A program made the translations under genes and the position numbers. From positions 1-42,924 of the forward strand of contig JAQUEZ010000033.1 in NCBI GenBank assembly GCA_028684915.1: a stretch of DNA of 42,924 bases, in the 5' to 3' direction. The notes under the pieces are model-generated. The model made no database searches, had not been told where the DNA came from, and saw only the letters and a program-made list of their open reading frames with translations. This DNA is from Desulfobulbus sp. GTDB taxonomy: Bacteria > Desulfobacterota > Desulfobulbia > Desulfobulbales > Desulfobulbaceae. This document shows, piece after piece, positions 1-9,347 of the stretch; position 1 is the first letter of the stretch, and the number at the start of each line of letters is the position of its first letter.

Positions 1-1413
1 GGTAATCTGCTTGGAGAAGGCCGATCCAGCCTCCTCGGTGGTCGACCGCAACTTGCCACCGACATCGGCCATGCTGGCACGGATGACCTCGGCAGCATTG
101 CTCAGCCCTTGCGTGGCAGCAAGCAACTGCACTTCCAGTGTATCCCGTGTCCGGTCGACATCAGCCCGAACTGTGCTAGTGATGCCACTCATTCCCTCGG
201 CGATGGCCTTAGCGGCGGCACGTAGGTCGCCGGCGGCCTCAGCGATTTGCCCCGACAACCCGTTACCGCTGCCGGTGATGTGCTCTGAGGCATCCTTCAG
301 TGCTGCCGCTACAGTCGCCAGCTCGTTCGATGCAACTTTGATTTCTGCCCCAGCTTTTTCAGTGACTATTGAGCCAAACTCGTTGGTATTCTTGGTCAAG
401 GAGTTGAGACTCTCGGCAATGGGTGATATCACGGTACCCATGACACCCGGCATAGCTTGATGAAGATCACGGATGCTGTTGGAGATATCAGTCACCCCAT
501 TACCCAACGGGCTCATTGCGTTGGTGATGACACCGGGCATAGCCTTGTTTAGGGCATCCTCCAGAGCCCTGCCAAGATTAAACGCCAGTTGTCCCGTAAA
601 CTGCTTGAGTTGATCCGATTGCTCCCGCAATTCATCCAACTGCCGGTCCGCAATCAATTCTGGCGTTACCGTTCGTGTACAGCGCTCAATTTCTCTGCAA
701 AGAGCATCCAGAGCACCATCGAGGCACCGAAGGCGGTACCGGTAGAACATTCCTAATGCAATGGAGCTACCAAGACCGGCGATGGAAGTCCAAAACTTGA
801 AGGTCGCCGTACCCAATAGCTGGGCCAGTGCCCCCTGCATTCTTGCGGTCTGTTGGGCCGCATCTACATTTTCGCCGCCCACAGCGTGGATAGCCTGGGA
901 GGCAAAAAACAATGCAGCCACGAGGCCGATGAAGGTGAACAACAGACCGACACCGACGAAAATTCCTGGGACGGCGTGAAACCATTTCAATTTGAGGCCT
1001 GAATGCTCAAGCTCTGCTAGGTTGATCAAGTCACCAGGTCTTAGAGTACTCTCGATGACTGTCGAGTTATTTTTAGAGGAGAGCAGGGTCTCTTTATATT
1101 CGTCCCAGCAATGACTGAGAAGTTTGCTCTTCATCATCAGGGCGTCAAACTCATCGAACCTAGCGAAGAAGTCCTGGCGGTCCTTACACCCTTTCATGAA
1201 TCTGAGACGCTGGGTCACCTCTCGTTTTAGATGCCATACGTTGTATGCAAACCAAAGCCCTAAGCATATTGCACACAGTACCATCGAGACGGCAATAGTC
1301 GGTGCCACCCTTTCATCTTTAAACAGCGAGAAAAAAGGCAACACCGTGTCGATTGCTACGCGACCAAGGCCAAAGAAAGTGTCCGCTGTTGTGTTCAAGA
1401 AGGTAGTCTCCAT
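1..1413 (-). CDS. zorA: ZorA, Zorya anti-phage proton channel subunit (3' end outside window)
   Basis: An open frame runs leftward from an ATG at 1413 to the window edge, giving 471 residues with no stop. An in-frame TAA lies a few codons upstream, so this is the first possible ATG. Three hydrophobic segments are visible at about residues 37-60, 147-171 and 205-224. The second begins VPGIFVGVGLLFTFIGL, the pattern of MotA/TolQ/ExbB channels as found in ZorA. After residue 230 the protein is a long helical, Ala/Ser/Glu-rich tail resembling chemoreceptor coiled coils, as in the ZorA intracellular tail. ZorA with ZorB forms a proton-driven motor in the inner membrane that senses infection and activates effectors (ZorC/D or ZorE). 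Those partners would lie left of the window, so the Zorya type cannot be told. A plain MotA/ExbB-like protein is the alternative, but the defence neighbourhood favours ZorA. Confidence 0.72.
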   Translation of the reverse strand, partial: METTFLNTTADTFFGLGRVAIDTVLPFFSLFKDERVAPTIAVSMVLCAICLGLWFAYNVWHLKREVTQRLRFMKGCKDRQDFFARFDEFDALMMKSKLLSHCWDEYKETLLSSKNNSTVIESTLRPGDLINLAELEHSGLKLKWFHAVPGIFVGVGLLFTFIGLVAALFFASQAIHAVGGENVDAAQQTARMQGALAQLLGTATFKFWTSIAGLGSSIALGMFYRYRLRCLDGALDALCREIERCTRTVTPELIADRQLDELREQSDQLKQFTGQLAFNLGRALEDALNKAMPGVITNAMSPLGNGVTDISNSIRDLHQAMPGVMGTVISPIAESLNSLTKNTNEFGSIVTEKAGAEIKVASNELATVAAALKDASEHITGSGNGLSGQIAEAAGDLRAAAKAIAEGMSGITSTVRADVDRTRDTLEVQLLAATQGLSNAAEVIRASMADVGGKLRSTTEEAGSAFSKQIT

Positions 1414-1857
1414 TGATCCTGTTGTGCCGAGTTGGCCATCACGTTATCGCAACGCCATTTCATCACAAACGACTTGCGCAGGGTATGCAAGGCGGAGAGA
1501 AGGTGCGAAAAGGAGGTTAAGTAAGATGTGACAGTTGCGTGGTTGTACAGATCAGCGCACAATCTCCTTCATGTATTTGGCAACCCTAATGAAATGCTAC
1601 ATTTTTCAAAAAATTGCAACGTAACTAACTGAAGCGGAGTGAGAAATTAATATAATCGCCTTTCCTGCAAATGATTCATTCCAAATAAGTCATGACCGAC
1701 AGGAGAATCTGGCTTCTAAATAATAAGTTCACCTGTACAACTCTTTTTGACCTCCGGGGCAATGGCTGGTTGGGCCTGGGGTCTGAATAAGCAAAGAACA
1801 TTGTACCTTCTCTGGGTTTGAAATTTGATTTGAGAAAATCCATCTTTTCAATAGATC
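1414..1857. other. Intergenic gap between res and zorA
   Basis: This 444-bp stretch separates the 3' end of res from the zorA start. It is more AT-rich than the flanking genes, so zorA probably has its own promoter here, but I could not settle on convincing -35/-10 boxes. A 62-codon leftward frame (1676-1864) overlaps the res stop and shows no recognisable domain. No strong terminator hairpin is apparent after res. Confidence 0.5.
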
Positions 1858-4833
1858 TCAACAATGTGACAACACATCACCCAACGAACGCGCCACGACA
1901 TATCTTGCCGGGTTTTCTCCCGTCGCGAGTGCTTTGAAGTGGGCTTTGCCGCAATCCACCTTTGCTCTTTCCTTGTCCCGTAGCGCATCGGCGAACAGGC
2001 CACCCTTGGTTTCCACCACAAAATACAACCGTTCGGCTCCATCTTCCTCGATCAGAACCGCCCAGTCCGGGTTGTAGCCGCCAAGTGGTGTGGGTACGGT
2101 GAACCAGCTGGGAAGTTTGGTATAGACTTTGACCGCGCTATTTTTTTCCAGTTGATCCGCGAAACCGGCCTCGGTGTCGGAGTCATAGATAACCTGCTCG
2201 TAAACTGATTTTTCGGTTTCGAGCAGATTCTTGAGGTAGCCGGTCAGTTCCTCTTGTTCAAAGAGTTCCTGGGCGTAGAAATGCTCGTTGCCCAACTTCT
2301 GGTATTTGATGCCGTCCACCACCGCGAGTCGCTTGCAGCGATTGATGGCTTCGGCTGCCAGTTCGATGAACTGCTGCGGGTTGCGCTTGAAATCGTCGAG
2401 CCGAAGGCTGTCCGTCAGGATGCGGTGAATGGTTCGCCGGGTCAGTTGTGTTCTGTCCTGAAGATCGGTCAGCAGGTCAGGTAACTCGATATCGGTTTCA
2501 TCGAGCATAACCGTTGTTGCGCCTTTTCGTTCTGTGGCTTCGACACCCGCCTTGCCTATGGCAATATCCGCCTTGCGCCATTGCAGTCGGGGCCTTGAAA
2601 TGGGTGGAGCATCCTGTAGAGCTTTGATGCACCTTTCCACCAGCTTCTCATTATCGAACTGCACCCGGTAGGTGGTCTTATATTTGATGCGGTTCCAAAG
2701 GGCCTTGAATTCGGGGCTTTGAAGAATAACCTGCCGCGTCCGCACCTGCCTTCGTTCGTTGGCGTCCTTTATCTCCAGGCGGCCGGCTAGTTTCTTGAGA
2801 ATGGCGGCAACCTGGTCATGCTGGGCAGTAAAGGCTTCCGGAAGAACCAAGCTCCCTTCTTTGAGCGCCTTTTTAAGGGAATCCTGCACCCTGCCCTTCT
2901 TGTCGATGTATCCACGCTCCTTCAGATGCGCACACAAGGCCTTCGACTGGTCGAAACCCAGCGGCACAATCTTTCCTCCCGGATCGACAACGCTCACACC
3001 CGCAAACTGATGATCCTCGACAATACCGAAGCGGATGCCGGTGTCGGCCTCAATCTCCTTCTGCAGGTTCTCGGCGAACTGTTGATATCCTTCGGTGGCA
3101 ATGACCGTCAGGGTGTTGAACTCGAAGCCCCGCACACGCTGTCCCTCCTGGTTGACGCACAGGCGCAGACCACGCCCGATGGTCTGGCGGCGTTCACGCT
3201 CACTTCCCATTTCCCGCAGGGCGCAAATCTGGAAAACGTTCGGATTATCCCAGCCTTCGCGCAAGGCTGAATGGGAGAAGATGAACTTGAGCGGCGTATC
3301 GAAGGAGAGCAATTTTTCTTTCTCCTTCATGATCAGGTTGTAGGCCCGTTCGGCATTATCTCGGTTGCTCTGGTTGTTTTCGGCGGTGTCGGTCCAGCCT
3401 CCCTTCTTGTCGATGGAGAAATAGCCATTGTGCACTTCCTCGGCCACATGCGAAAGATCTACTTCCTTGAACAGGGTGGTGTAATCCGGATGTTTGGCGG
3501 CCCGGCGGTATTCTTCCTCGAACATTCGGGCATACACCCCCTTCACCGGTTGGCCGTCCGCATCGTGCCCGCGATACTTGTCCACCGCGTCGATGAAAAA
3601 CAAGGAGAGCACTTTGATCCCTTGAGGGCGCAGTCGTTTTTCCTTGTCCAGGTGCTGGCGGATGGTGCGGCGGATCATCTCGCGTTGCATGGCCAGTGCA
3701 TCCACATCCCCCCAGACCTCACCTGGCTTGAGAAACATCTCGCCGCCGGGTACCCGTATTTCCAGGAACTCGTTGCCTTTCTCAACCCGGATTTCGCCGA
3801 CACGACAATCGGCATACAGGGCACGTTTCGTCGTCTGTTCCAGATTGTCGCCGTCCTGCACGCTCACTTCCCGGCGTTGCACCCCACTGGCAGCCTGGAC
3901 ATCCAGCTCAACACGGGCGGAAATAAGGCCCCGCTTGTTCTCAACCTTGATCAGGCGAACAAAAGGTTTGTTATGGGCATCCTCCACCGTGGCCGAATCG
4001 ACCTCGATCTGTTTGACCAGCCGCCGTTCATAGGCATCCACCGCATCGAGCCGGTAGACCATGTGATGCTTATCCGCATGGGTTGCGGAATAGCGCAGGG
4101 TGCAGAGGGGATCCATGGCTGACAAAGCGGTTTTTCCTGCACCGGAAAGGCCGCCGTCAACACTCTGAGGTTCATCGACAATGACAATGGGCCTGGTTGC
4201 CCGTATCAGATCGATAGGCTTTTCACCACCGGTTTTCTCACTGTCCTTGTAGAGATTATTGACGTCTTTTTTGTTGATAGCGCCAACCGTGACCACCATG
4301 ATCTGAACCTGCGGGCTGGTGGCAAAGTTGCGGACCTGGCCAAGTTTACTGGAATCGTAGAGAAAAAAATCAAAAGGGACTCCGGCGAACAACCCTTTGA
4401 AATGCTCCTCGGTGATCTGCAGCGACTTGTACACGCCTTCCTTGATTGCTATCGAAGGCACGACAATGACGAACTTGGTGAATCCGTAGCGTTTGTTCAA
4501 TTCAAAGATCGTGCGCAGGTACACATAGGTTTTGCCGGTTCCGGTCTCCATTTCGACGGTGAAGTCGCCCGATGTAAGCGATCCGGAGGGCGGCAGGCCA
4601 TTACGTAGTTGAATGCCGTGCAGGTTCTGTAACAGCTCATCGTCAAGCAGAGTGAGCCGGTTGCCGATACCGAGATCGTTCTCCAGCCCGGCCATGGGCA
4701 AGAATGCACCACCAAGAGCGCTTTTGGTCACCGTGAATTCCGTCCGGCATATTTCCTGCCCGCGAAACAGGTCGCAGACTGCATCAACGGCAGCCATCTG
4801 GTAATCCAGATTTGGTTCAAAATGCAGCTTCAC
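1858..4833 (-). CDS. res: Type III restriction endonuclease subunit Res
   Basis: A 991-residue protein with the full type III Res layout. The Walker A motif TGTGKT is at about 97-102, the DEAD-box-like Walker B DEPQ at 220-223 and motif III SATH at 249-252. A C-terminal RecA-like domain carries QTIGRGLRL (motif VI). The end holds a PD-(D/E)xK nuclease: NPDW at about 921-924 followed by ETKGG at 941-945. In this family Res and Mod form a complex that hydrolyses ATP, moves along DNA from unmodified asymmetric sites and cuts beyond one of them. All key residues are present, so it looks intact. It is separated from the upstream AlbA_2 gene by 120 bp that contain hairpins, unlike the near-zero spacing elsewhere in the block. 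That suggests separate tuning of the nuclease. Confidence 0.93.
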   Translation of the reverse strand: MKLHFEPNLDYQMAAVDAVCDLFRGQEICRTEFTVTKSALGGAFLPMAGLENDLGIGNRLTLLDDELLQNLHGIQLRNGLPPSGSLTSGDFTVEMETGTGKTYVYLRTIFELNKRYGFTKFVIVVPSIAIKEGVYKSLQITEEHFKGLFAGVPFDFFLYDSSKLGQVRNFATSPQVQIMVVTVGAINKKDVNNLYKDSEKTGGEKPIDLIRATRPIVIVDEPQSVDGGLSGAGKTALSAMDPLCTLRYSATHADKHHMVYRLDAVDAYERRLVKQIEVDSATVEDAHNKPFVRLIKVENKRGLISARVELDVQAASGVQRREVSVQDGDNLEQTTKRALYADCRVGEIRVEKGNEFLEIRVPGGEMFLKPGEVWGDVDALAMQREMIRRTIRQHLDKEKRLRPQGIKVLSLFFIDAVDKYRGHDADGQPVKGVYARMFEEEYRRAAKHPDYTTLFKEVDLSHVAEEVHNGYFSIDKKGGWTDTAENNQSNRDNAERAYNLIMKEKEKLLSFDTPLKFIFSHSALREGWDNPNVFQICALREMGSERERRQTIGRGLRLCVNQEGQRVRGFEFNTLTVIATEGYQQFAENLQKEIEADTGIRFGIVEDHQFAGVSVVDPGGKIVPLGFDQSKALCAHLKERGYIDKKGRVQDSLKKALKEGSLVLPEAFTAQHDQVAAILKKLAGRLEIKDANERRQVRTRQVILQSPEFKALWNRIKYKTTYRVQFDNEKLVERCIKALQDAPPISRPRLQWRKADIAIGKAGVEATERKGATTVMLDETDIELPDLLTDLQDRTQLTRRTIHRILTDSLRLDDFKRNPQQFIELAAEAINRCKRLAVVDGIKYQKLGNEHFYAQELFEQEELTGYLKNLLETEKSVYEQVIYDSDTEAGFADQLEKNSAVKVYTKLPSWFTVPTPLGGYNPDWAVLIEEDGAERLYFVVETKGGLFADALRDKERAKVDCGKAHFKALATGENPARYVVARSLGDVLSHC

Positions 4834-4891
4834 ACCAATCCACCCACTGAGGTAGCAATAAAATATCGTAACATTTTTAATCTTTTACAAA

Positions 4892-4941
4892 AATCTTATG
4901 GCTAAGATATTAGCTAAAATAGCCAATGGCTATAGTTTAGC
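4892..4941 (-). promoter_or_regulatory. Tandem hairpins between the AlbA_2 gene and res
   Basis: Read on the transcribed (minus) strand, an imperfect stem first joins GCTAAA/TTTAGC and TAGCCA/TGGCTA (4913-4941). A second stem then joins ATCTTA/TAAGAT (4892-4907) and is followed by a short U tract. The pair sits in the only sizeable gap of the restriction block, just before res. It may attenuate transcription into the nuclease or act as a weak terminator; this is inference from structure and position only. Confidence 0.4.
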
Positions 4942-4953
4942 AATAAAACGTTT

Positions 4954-6672
4954 CTATCCTGCCAGCACCCATTCAGGCGCTTTGTTTGACCCAGCATTCC
5001 GAATAACCCCACCCCTGCGAAGCGATTGCAACAGGTTCCGCACCTTGTGGGCCTTCTGTTCATGGGTGAGCACCTCGGGGAGCTTAGAAAAGAGCAACTC
5101 GTCCAGGTCTTTGCGGCTGGCCTTCGCATATTTTTGCAGGTACTCGGTGATCAATCGCCGGTAATAATCGTCATCCAACCCCCGGTTACGAATATACCGA
5201 GCCTTCTGACCGGTCCACTCCGCCACTTTGGCGGAAATGAAATAATTGGGCGCGCGGCCTTCGATCAGCTTTTGGGCTTTGAGCAGTTTCGATGCCGCTG
5301 GTGTGAGTTTTTGATGTTTCTGCACCTGATCCAGCAGGACCACCTGGGAAAGATTCAGATCGTGCCGTTTCATCAGCAGCTGCGTATACTTCACATCTAG
5401 AATCCTGCCGTGGATAGCCACCTCGACCCTCGGCTTGACCGAGCTGTCCGTATCAATCAGATAATCGGGCAAGGGAAAGAACCGTTCCCGCTGGGTCTCG
5501 AACATCCTGCGAATGCCGCTGCCCTGCTGGTCGATCATGCGCAGCCTGATCATGCCGTTAATCAGCCATTGGTTGCGATAATGCTCCGGCGGCGATTGGT
5601 GTTCCAACATCCATTGCACACTGGGTGGGATGAAGACACCCAGATTGGTAAAAATCAGTCGGTCAGGGTGTTCAACCACATTGATTTTGCCGCCCATACG
5701 ATAATCCTGATGGGCGATGCAGTTATGCAGGGCCTCGCGGACAACCCAGGAATCGTATTGCGAGACCGGAACAGGAAACAGCCTGCCGTCGGGCATGTAT
5801 TCCATGGTGACATTGCGGATTCGTTTGAACAGTGCTTCCGAGGCCAGCAGCAAGGGTAAACCGAAATGCTGGCCGCCGATCATTCGATTCTGTTCGTCAC
5901 GCAGGTTCCAACTGATCTTTGTGTCTGCCGGAGTCAGAAAATGCGCAGACTCGTCCCGACCGAGCAGCAAAAGGGCAGAGCGGGTCAAGCGGCCCTGCTT
6001 GGTGATATGGGCTTTGTTGAGGAATGTGGCCACATCCCACGCCAGGGTTTCGGCTCGAAGAGTATCATGACGTTCGCTGTCCGGTTCAGATTTGAGCCGG
6101 TATTCAAGAAATTTGTTCCGGGCAAAATCGACCGCCTCAGGATCAAGATCCTCCAAGGTCGCCTCGACAACCAATTCTCCAGACCAGTCACTGACACCGC
6201 CGAGCAGTTCCCAAAGCCGTGCTTCCTTGCTCGGATGTTCGGATAACCGCGTTTTATGACTGTCGATGCGAATGTAGCGAATCCCCTTGAAGGCCAAGGG
6301 TTCGGACCGAGGCGGATGGATTTCCAGCATGATCACCTTGCCATCGGGATGATTGAGCTCATGAAACTGAAAATCCGGACGGGGTTTGATCTTTTGAGTC
6401 AACCACATGATCAACGCCTGCTTGCCCTCGCCCTTACTGGTGAAAGGATTGAAGGTTGTGCCCTTGACGGCATGGGTTGCATCGTCGATCCCCCAGATCA
6501 GCCAGGCCCGTTCGTGCCGTTCGAGCACGGCGGTATTGGCCATGGCTGAGAGATATTCGCCGATGTCATCAGCCAAATTCAAATTCGATTTAAACTCGAC
6601 GGTGGCCTCTTCGCGTGGCAGGCGACAGAATTGTTCAAGCAGACTGAGTAATGCTGCATTATCCATCCCCAA
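4954..6672 (-). CDS. AlbA_2/Schlafen-type ATP-binding protein of the restriction block
   Basis: A 572-residue protein. The N-terminal AlbA_2 (Schlafen-like putative nucleic-acid binding) domain shows VEFKSN at about 25-30 and LIWGIDD around 58-64. The centre carries an HATPase_c_4-like segment with EALHNCIAHQDY at 313-324. The C-terminal third looks like winged-helix DNA binding. Such proteins are often annotated as RNA-binding or transcriptional regulators and are frequent in type III restriction and other defence loci. It starts 6 bp after mod stops, so the two are almost certainly co-transcribed. Its exact job is unknown; it could control expression of the locus or act as an additional nucleic-acid effector. 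Confidence 0.8.
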   Translation of the reverse strand: MGMDNAALLSLLEQFCRLPREEATVEFKSNLNLADDIGEYLSAMANTAVLERHERAWLIWGIDDATHAVKGTTFNPFTSKGEGKQALIMWLTQKIKPRPDFQFHELNHPDGKVIMLEIHPPRSEPLAFKGIRYIRIDSHKTRLSEHPSKEARLWELLGGVSDWSGELVVEATLEDLDPEAVDFARNKFLEYRLKSEPDSERHDTLRAETLAWDVATFLNKAHITKQGRLTRSALLLLGRDESAHFLTPADTKISWNLRDEQNRMIGGQHFGLPLLLASEALFKRIRNVTMEYMPDGRLFPVPVSQYDSWVVREALHNCIAHQDYRMGGKINVVEHPDRLIFTNLGVFIPPSVQWMLEHQSPPEHYRNQWLINGMIRLRMIDQQGSGIRRMFETQRERFFPLPDYLIDTDSSVKPRVEVAIHGRILDVKYTQLLMKRHDLNLSQVVLLDQVQKHQKLTPAASKLLKAQKLIEGRAPNYFISAKVAEWTGQKARYIRNRGLDDDYYRRLITEYLQKYAKASRKDLDELLFSKLPEVLTHEQKAHKVRNLLQSLRRGGVIRNAGSNKAPEWVLAG

Positions 6673-6678
6673 ACTCCT

Positions 6679-8574
6679 CTACAGGCTGCGAACGTTGCAC
6701 AAGCCATGCTGATTGAGGATGGCCTCCAGGTTGGTCTTGGCAACATCGTCGTTAAAGGCGCTGTCTCGGAATACGCAGGTGGAGTCGCCGACCGGGGCCA
6801 GCTCTTTGTGCCAGTTGATGATACCCATCGCCAGGGATTCAACCTCGTCGCGGCCGATTTTTTCAGTCAGACAAGCAAGCAGGACCCCGCCGCCGATGGC
6901 ATGGACGGTTTTACCTGCAAGGTCCCGTTGCTCGATGGGCACACACAGGTCGAGACCGAGCTTGAGCAGCAGCTCGTGGAGCAGGTCAGCCTCGGAGCGA
7001 CCGGGCTTGATGTGATCGATGGTGTCGAGGAGGGATTGTTGCAGGTTCTCGCGGTCCGGTTCCCAGGCGCGGATGTTGCTGGAGTCGAGCTTGAAGACAC
7101 GGAAACCGGTGTCGCCGGGGAACAGAGGATTTTCGGTTTTGATCTTTTGTCCGGCGCGGCGGAGGCGTTCTTTGGTTAATTCAGCGATAGTATTGGGTTT
7201 GCCCAGTTTCTCACAAAAATCGGCGGCGGTTTTCTGATCTCTGTTATTAATGTCTAATGGTTCAGGGAGCTGGACTAGAATGTAACGTCGATTATTCTGA
7301 TTAACTATATTTTGCACCATAACAGCATGGCCAGTCGTTCCAGAACCAGCAAAAAAATCCAACACTATATCGTCACGTTCTGAACCCTGTTCAACGAAAT
7401 TTGAAATCAGACTAACCGGTTTTGGGAAGCTAAAAATCCTTGTGTCGAACAAATCATCAATATCAGATGTTCCATCTCTTGTGAAAATACCATCGCCGAT
7501 GATTGTTGAGAATCCCGTAAAATCTGAATCCAATTCGGAAATAAAAGCCTTGCGACGTGGCCTACCTTCCGCGGAGGCCGGCCAAATAATCCTTTTTTCA
7601 GATATAAGTCGGGCCATCGTTTTTGGTTCATAGCGCCAACCCATGCTTGGACAACCATAATTGATATCTGTTTCTGGATTAATGAGGTCATAATGGAGGT
7701 TGGGCCTACGATCTGCAGTCGCAATTCCCACCATATTGGCACTTGTCCAATCACCTCGTGAGTCACCATCTGGGTTGGTATATTGGCTTCGATCACGAGT
7801 CGCACCTCTTATGGAATTCCCATAACAGATAATATACTCATGATCGACAGATGCACCTGTCACTGTCCGATTGTCTTTGTTTTGCCGACTTTTCCATATA
7901 AAGCTCGCAAGGAAGTTCTCTTCACCGAAAATATCGTCTGCAGCATTTCGTAGTCGCGGAAGCTCGCCGTCATCAATACTGATGAAAATTATGCCGTCTC
8001 GTCGAAGAAGGTTTCTCGCCAGCTTTAACCTCGGATACATCATGTTCAACCAGTCAGTATGAAAGCGTCCACTGGCCTCGGTATTGCTGGTCAGCTTCTG
8101 CCCGCCAGCCACTTGGCCGGTCAGCTCCAGATAGTTCTTGATGTTGTCCTGGAAATTGTCGGGATAGACAAAATCATTGCCAGTGTTGTAGGGCGGATCG
8201 ATGTAGATCAGCTTGACCTTGCCCGCATAGGACTTCTGCAGCAGCTTGAGTACTTCGAGGTTGTCACCTTCGATCATCAGGTTTTGGGTGGTGTCCCAAT
8301 TCACGCTTTCTTCTGGGCAGGGCCGCAGCGTGCCGGTGGACGGGGTCAGCGCCAGTTGCCGGGCGCGCCGCTTGCCGTGCCAATTGAGACCGTATTTCTC
8401 CTCGCGCTCTTCCACCACCCCACCGAGCAGTTGTTTGAGCACCTCAAAGTCGATCTTGCCTTCCACGACGGCCTCGGGGAAGAGGGCTTTCAACTGTTCG
8501 ACATTTTCGGCCACGATATCGGCGGACAAGGCTTCAGGGCTTTGGGCGGTAATTTTTTGCATAGTATCGTTCAT
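6679..8574 (-). CDS. mod: Type III DNA methyltransferase subunit Mod
   Basis: A 631-residue adenine-type DNA methyltransferase. The catalytic motif DPPY lies at 126-129, ahead of the AdoMet-binding motif FAGSGTTG at 408-415. This is the order of the beta class to which type III Mod proteins belong. The segment between them (about 220-380) should contain the target recognition domain and is the part most likely to vary between relatives. Mod binds the asymmetric site, methylates one strand and is also required for restriction with Res. It follows the DUF4391 gene by 2 bp and precedes the AlbA_2 gene by 6 bp. No simple-sequence repeat suggestive of phase variation was noticed in it. Confidence 0.93.
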   Translation of the reverse strand: MNDTMQKITAQSPEALSADIVAENVEQLKALFPEAVVEGKIDFEVLKQLLGGVVEEREEKYGLNWHGKRRARQLALTPSTGTLRPCPEESVNWDTTQNLMIEGDNLEVLKLLQKSYAGKVKLIYIDPPYNTGNDFVYPDNFQDNIKNYLELTGQVAGGQKLTSNTEASGRFHTDWLNMMYPRLKLARNLLRRDGIIFISIDDGELPRLRNAADDIFGEENFLASFIWKSRQNKDNRTVTGASVDHEYIICYGNSIRGATRDRSQYTNPDGDSRGDWTSANMVGIATADRRPNLHYDLINPETDINYGCPSMGWRYEPKTMARLISEKRIIWPASAEGRPRRKAFISELDSDFTGFSTIIGDGIFTRDGTSDIDDLFDTRIFSFPKPVSLISNFVEQGSERDDIVLDFFAGSGTTGHAVMVQNIVNQNNRRYILVQLPEPLDINNRDQKTAADFCEKLGKPNTIAELTKERLRRAGQKIKTENPLFPGDTGFRVFKLDSSNIRAWEPDRENLQQSLLDTIDHIKPGRSEADLLHELLLKLGLDLCVPIEQRDLAGKTVHAIGGGVLLACLTEKIGRDEVESLAMGIINWHKELAPVGDSTCVFRDSAFNDDVAKTNLEAILNQHGLCNVRSL

Positions 8575-8576
8575 GT

Positions 8577-9347
8577 TCAGATTTTCGCCCGAACCGCTGC
8601 TCGTGCGGCTTCCAGGCGTTTGGTTTCCAGATTCAATTCGACCTGCCGGGCAATCTGTTTTTCCTTGGCCGCCGCAGCCCGCAATTGGGCGATCATCCCG
8701 TCCAGCCGCTGGTATTCATCCAGGGATTCTTGACGCTCCACAGCTTGGCGTCGGTCAGTGGCAGGTCTCAACAGCCCCGTGATCCGCGCGGCTTTGAGGG
8801 CCAGCAGGGTATCCGACCAGCCCTGATAAAGGGCGTAGAGTGTGCTGGTCGGTTGCTGGCCCAGGGCTAACGCGGTCTGGAATGCAGGCCAATGAGCTCC
8901 ATCCCGTTCTGCCTCCCAATCGATAGTGAGGGCGTCACCATCCAGCACCGTCTTGCCAGCCTCGTTCTGCGCCCAACGTTTATGGGCAACGGACAGATCG
9001 ATCCGGGCTTGCTGCTCGGTCAGTAGCAGCACCGGATAGGGCACGGCTCGATGCACCAATTCCACCAGACGTGCCGCCTTGGCCCCAGCCCGGAGTGTAA
9101 GCCGCAAGACCACGATTTCCAGATACTCCCGGAGAGTGTCCCGGTATTCAGGAACACCGATGGTCGTCGGTTTGAGGGTCGCCATCCACCAAATTTCTTG
9201 AATGTCATCAATAATCCGACGCTTGTCGGCGGCCGTCGGGGCACCGTTCTCAAGGAGCAGCTTCTTGGGCACACGCTGATCGACCCGGCAGCCGGCAGGC
9301 AGGTCAAGGGCCGCAATCAGCGTCTGCACATCAAGGTGAGGCGTCAC
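8577..9347 (-). CDS. DUF4391 domain protein
   Basis: A 256-residue protein matching the DUF4391 pattern: an N-terminal part with LPAGCRVDQRVPKKLL and a central IDDIQEIWWMATLKP, followed by a charged C-terminal helix rich in Lys, Arg and Glu. DUF4391 proteins are of unknown function and are typically found between helicase and methyltransferase genes of type III-like restriction loci, as here. The start is a GTG at 9347 that overlaps the upstream DUF262 stop as GTGA, so translation is coupled. It ends 2 bp before mod. A structural or specificity-modulating role in the restriction complex is a guess. Confidence 0.82.
   Translation of the reverse strand: MTPHLDVQTLIAALDLPAGCRVDQRVPKKLLLENGAPTAADKRRIIDDIQEIWWMATLKPTTIGVPEYRDTLREYLEIVVLRLTLRAGAKAARLVELVHRAVPYPVLLLTEQQARIDLSVAHKRWAQNEAGKTVLDGDALTIDWEAERDGAHWPAFQTALALGQQPTSTLYALYQGWSDTLLALKAARITGLLRPATDRRQAVERQESLDEYQRLDGMIAQLRAAAAKEKQIARQVELNLETKRLEAARAAVRAKI

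Noticed and set aside
11..460. 149-codon plus-strand frame at the left edge
   Set aside because: It is the opposite strand of the zorA frame, which has membrane helices and a coherent family match; the plus-strand product has no domain.
1676..1864. 62-codon minus frame after res
   Set aside because: Overlaps the res stop, has no ribosome binding site and no recognisable family.
3271..4122. 283-codon plus-strand frame
   Set aside because: Antisense shadow of res; no domain and no start signal.
8059..8733. 224-codon plus-strand frame
   Set aside because: Antisense to mod and the DUF4391 gene, both of which have clear families.
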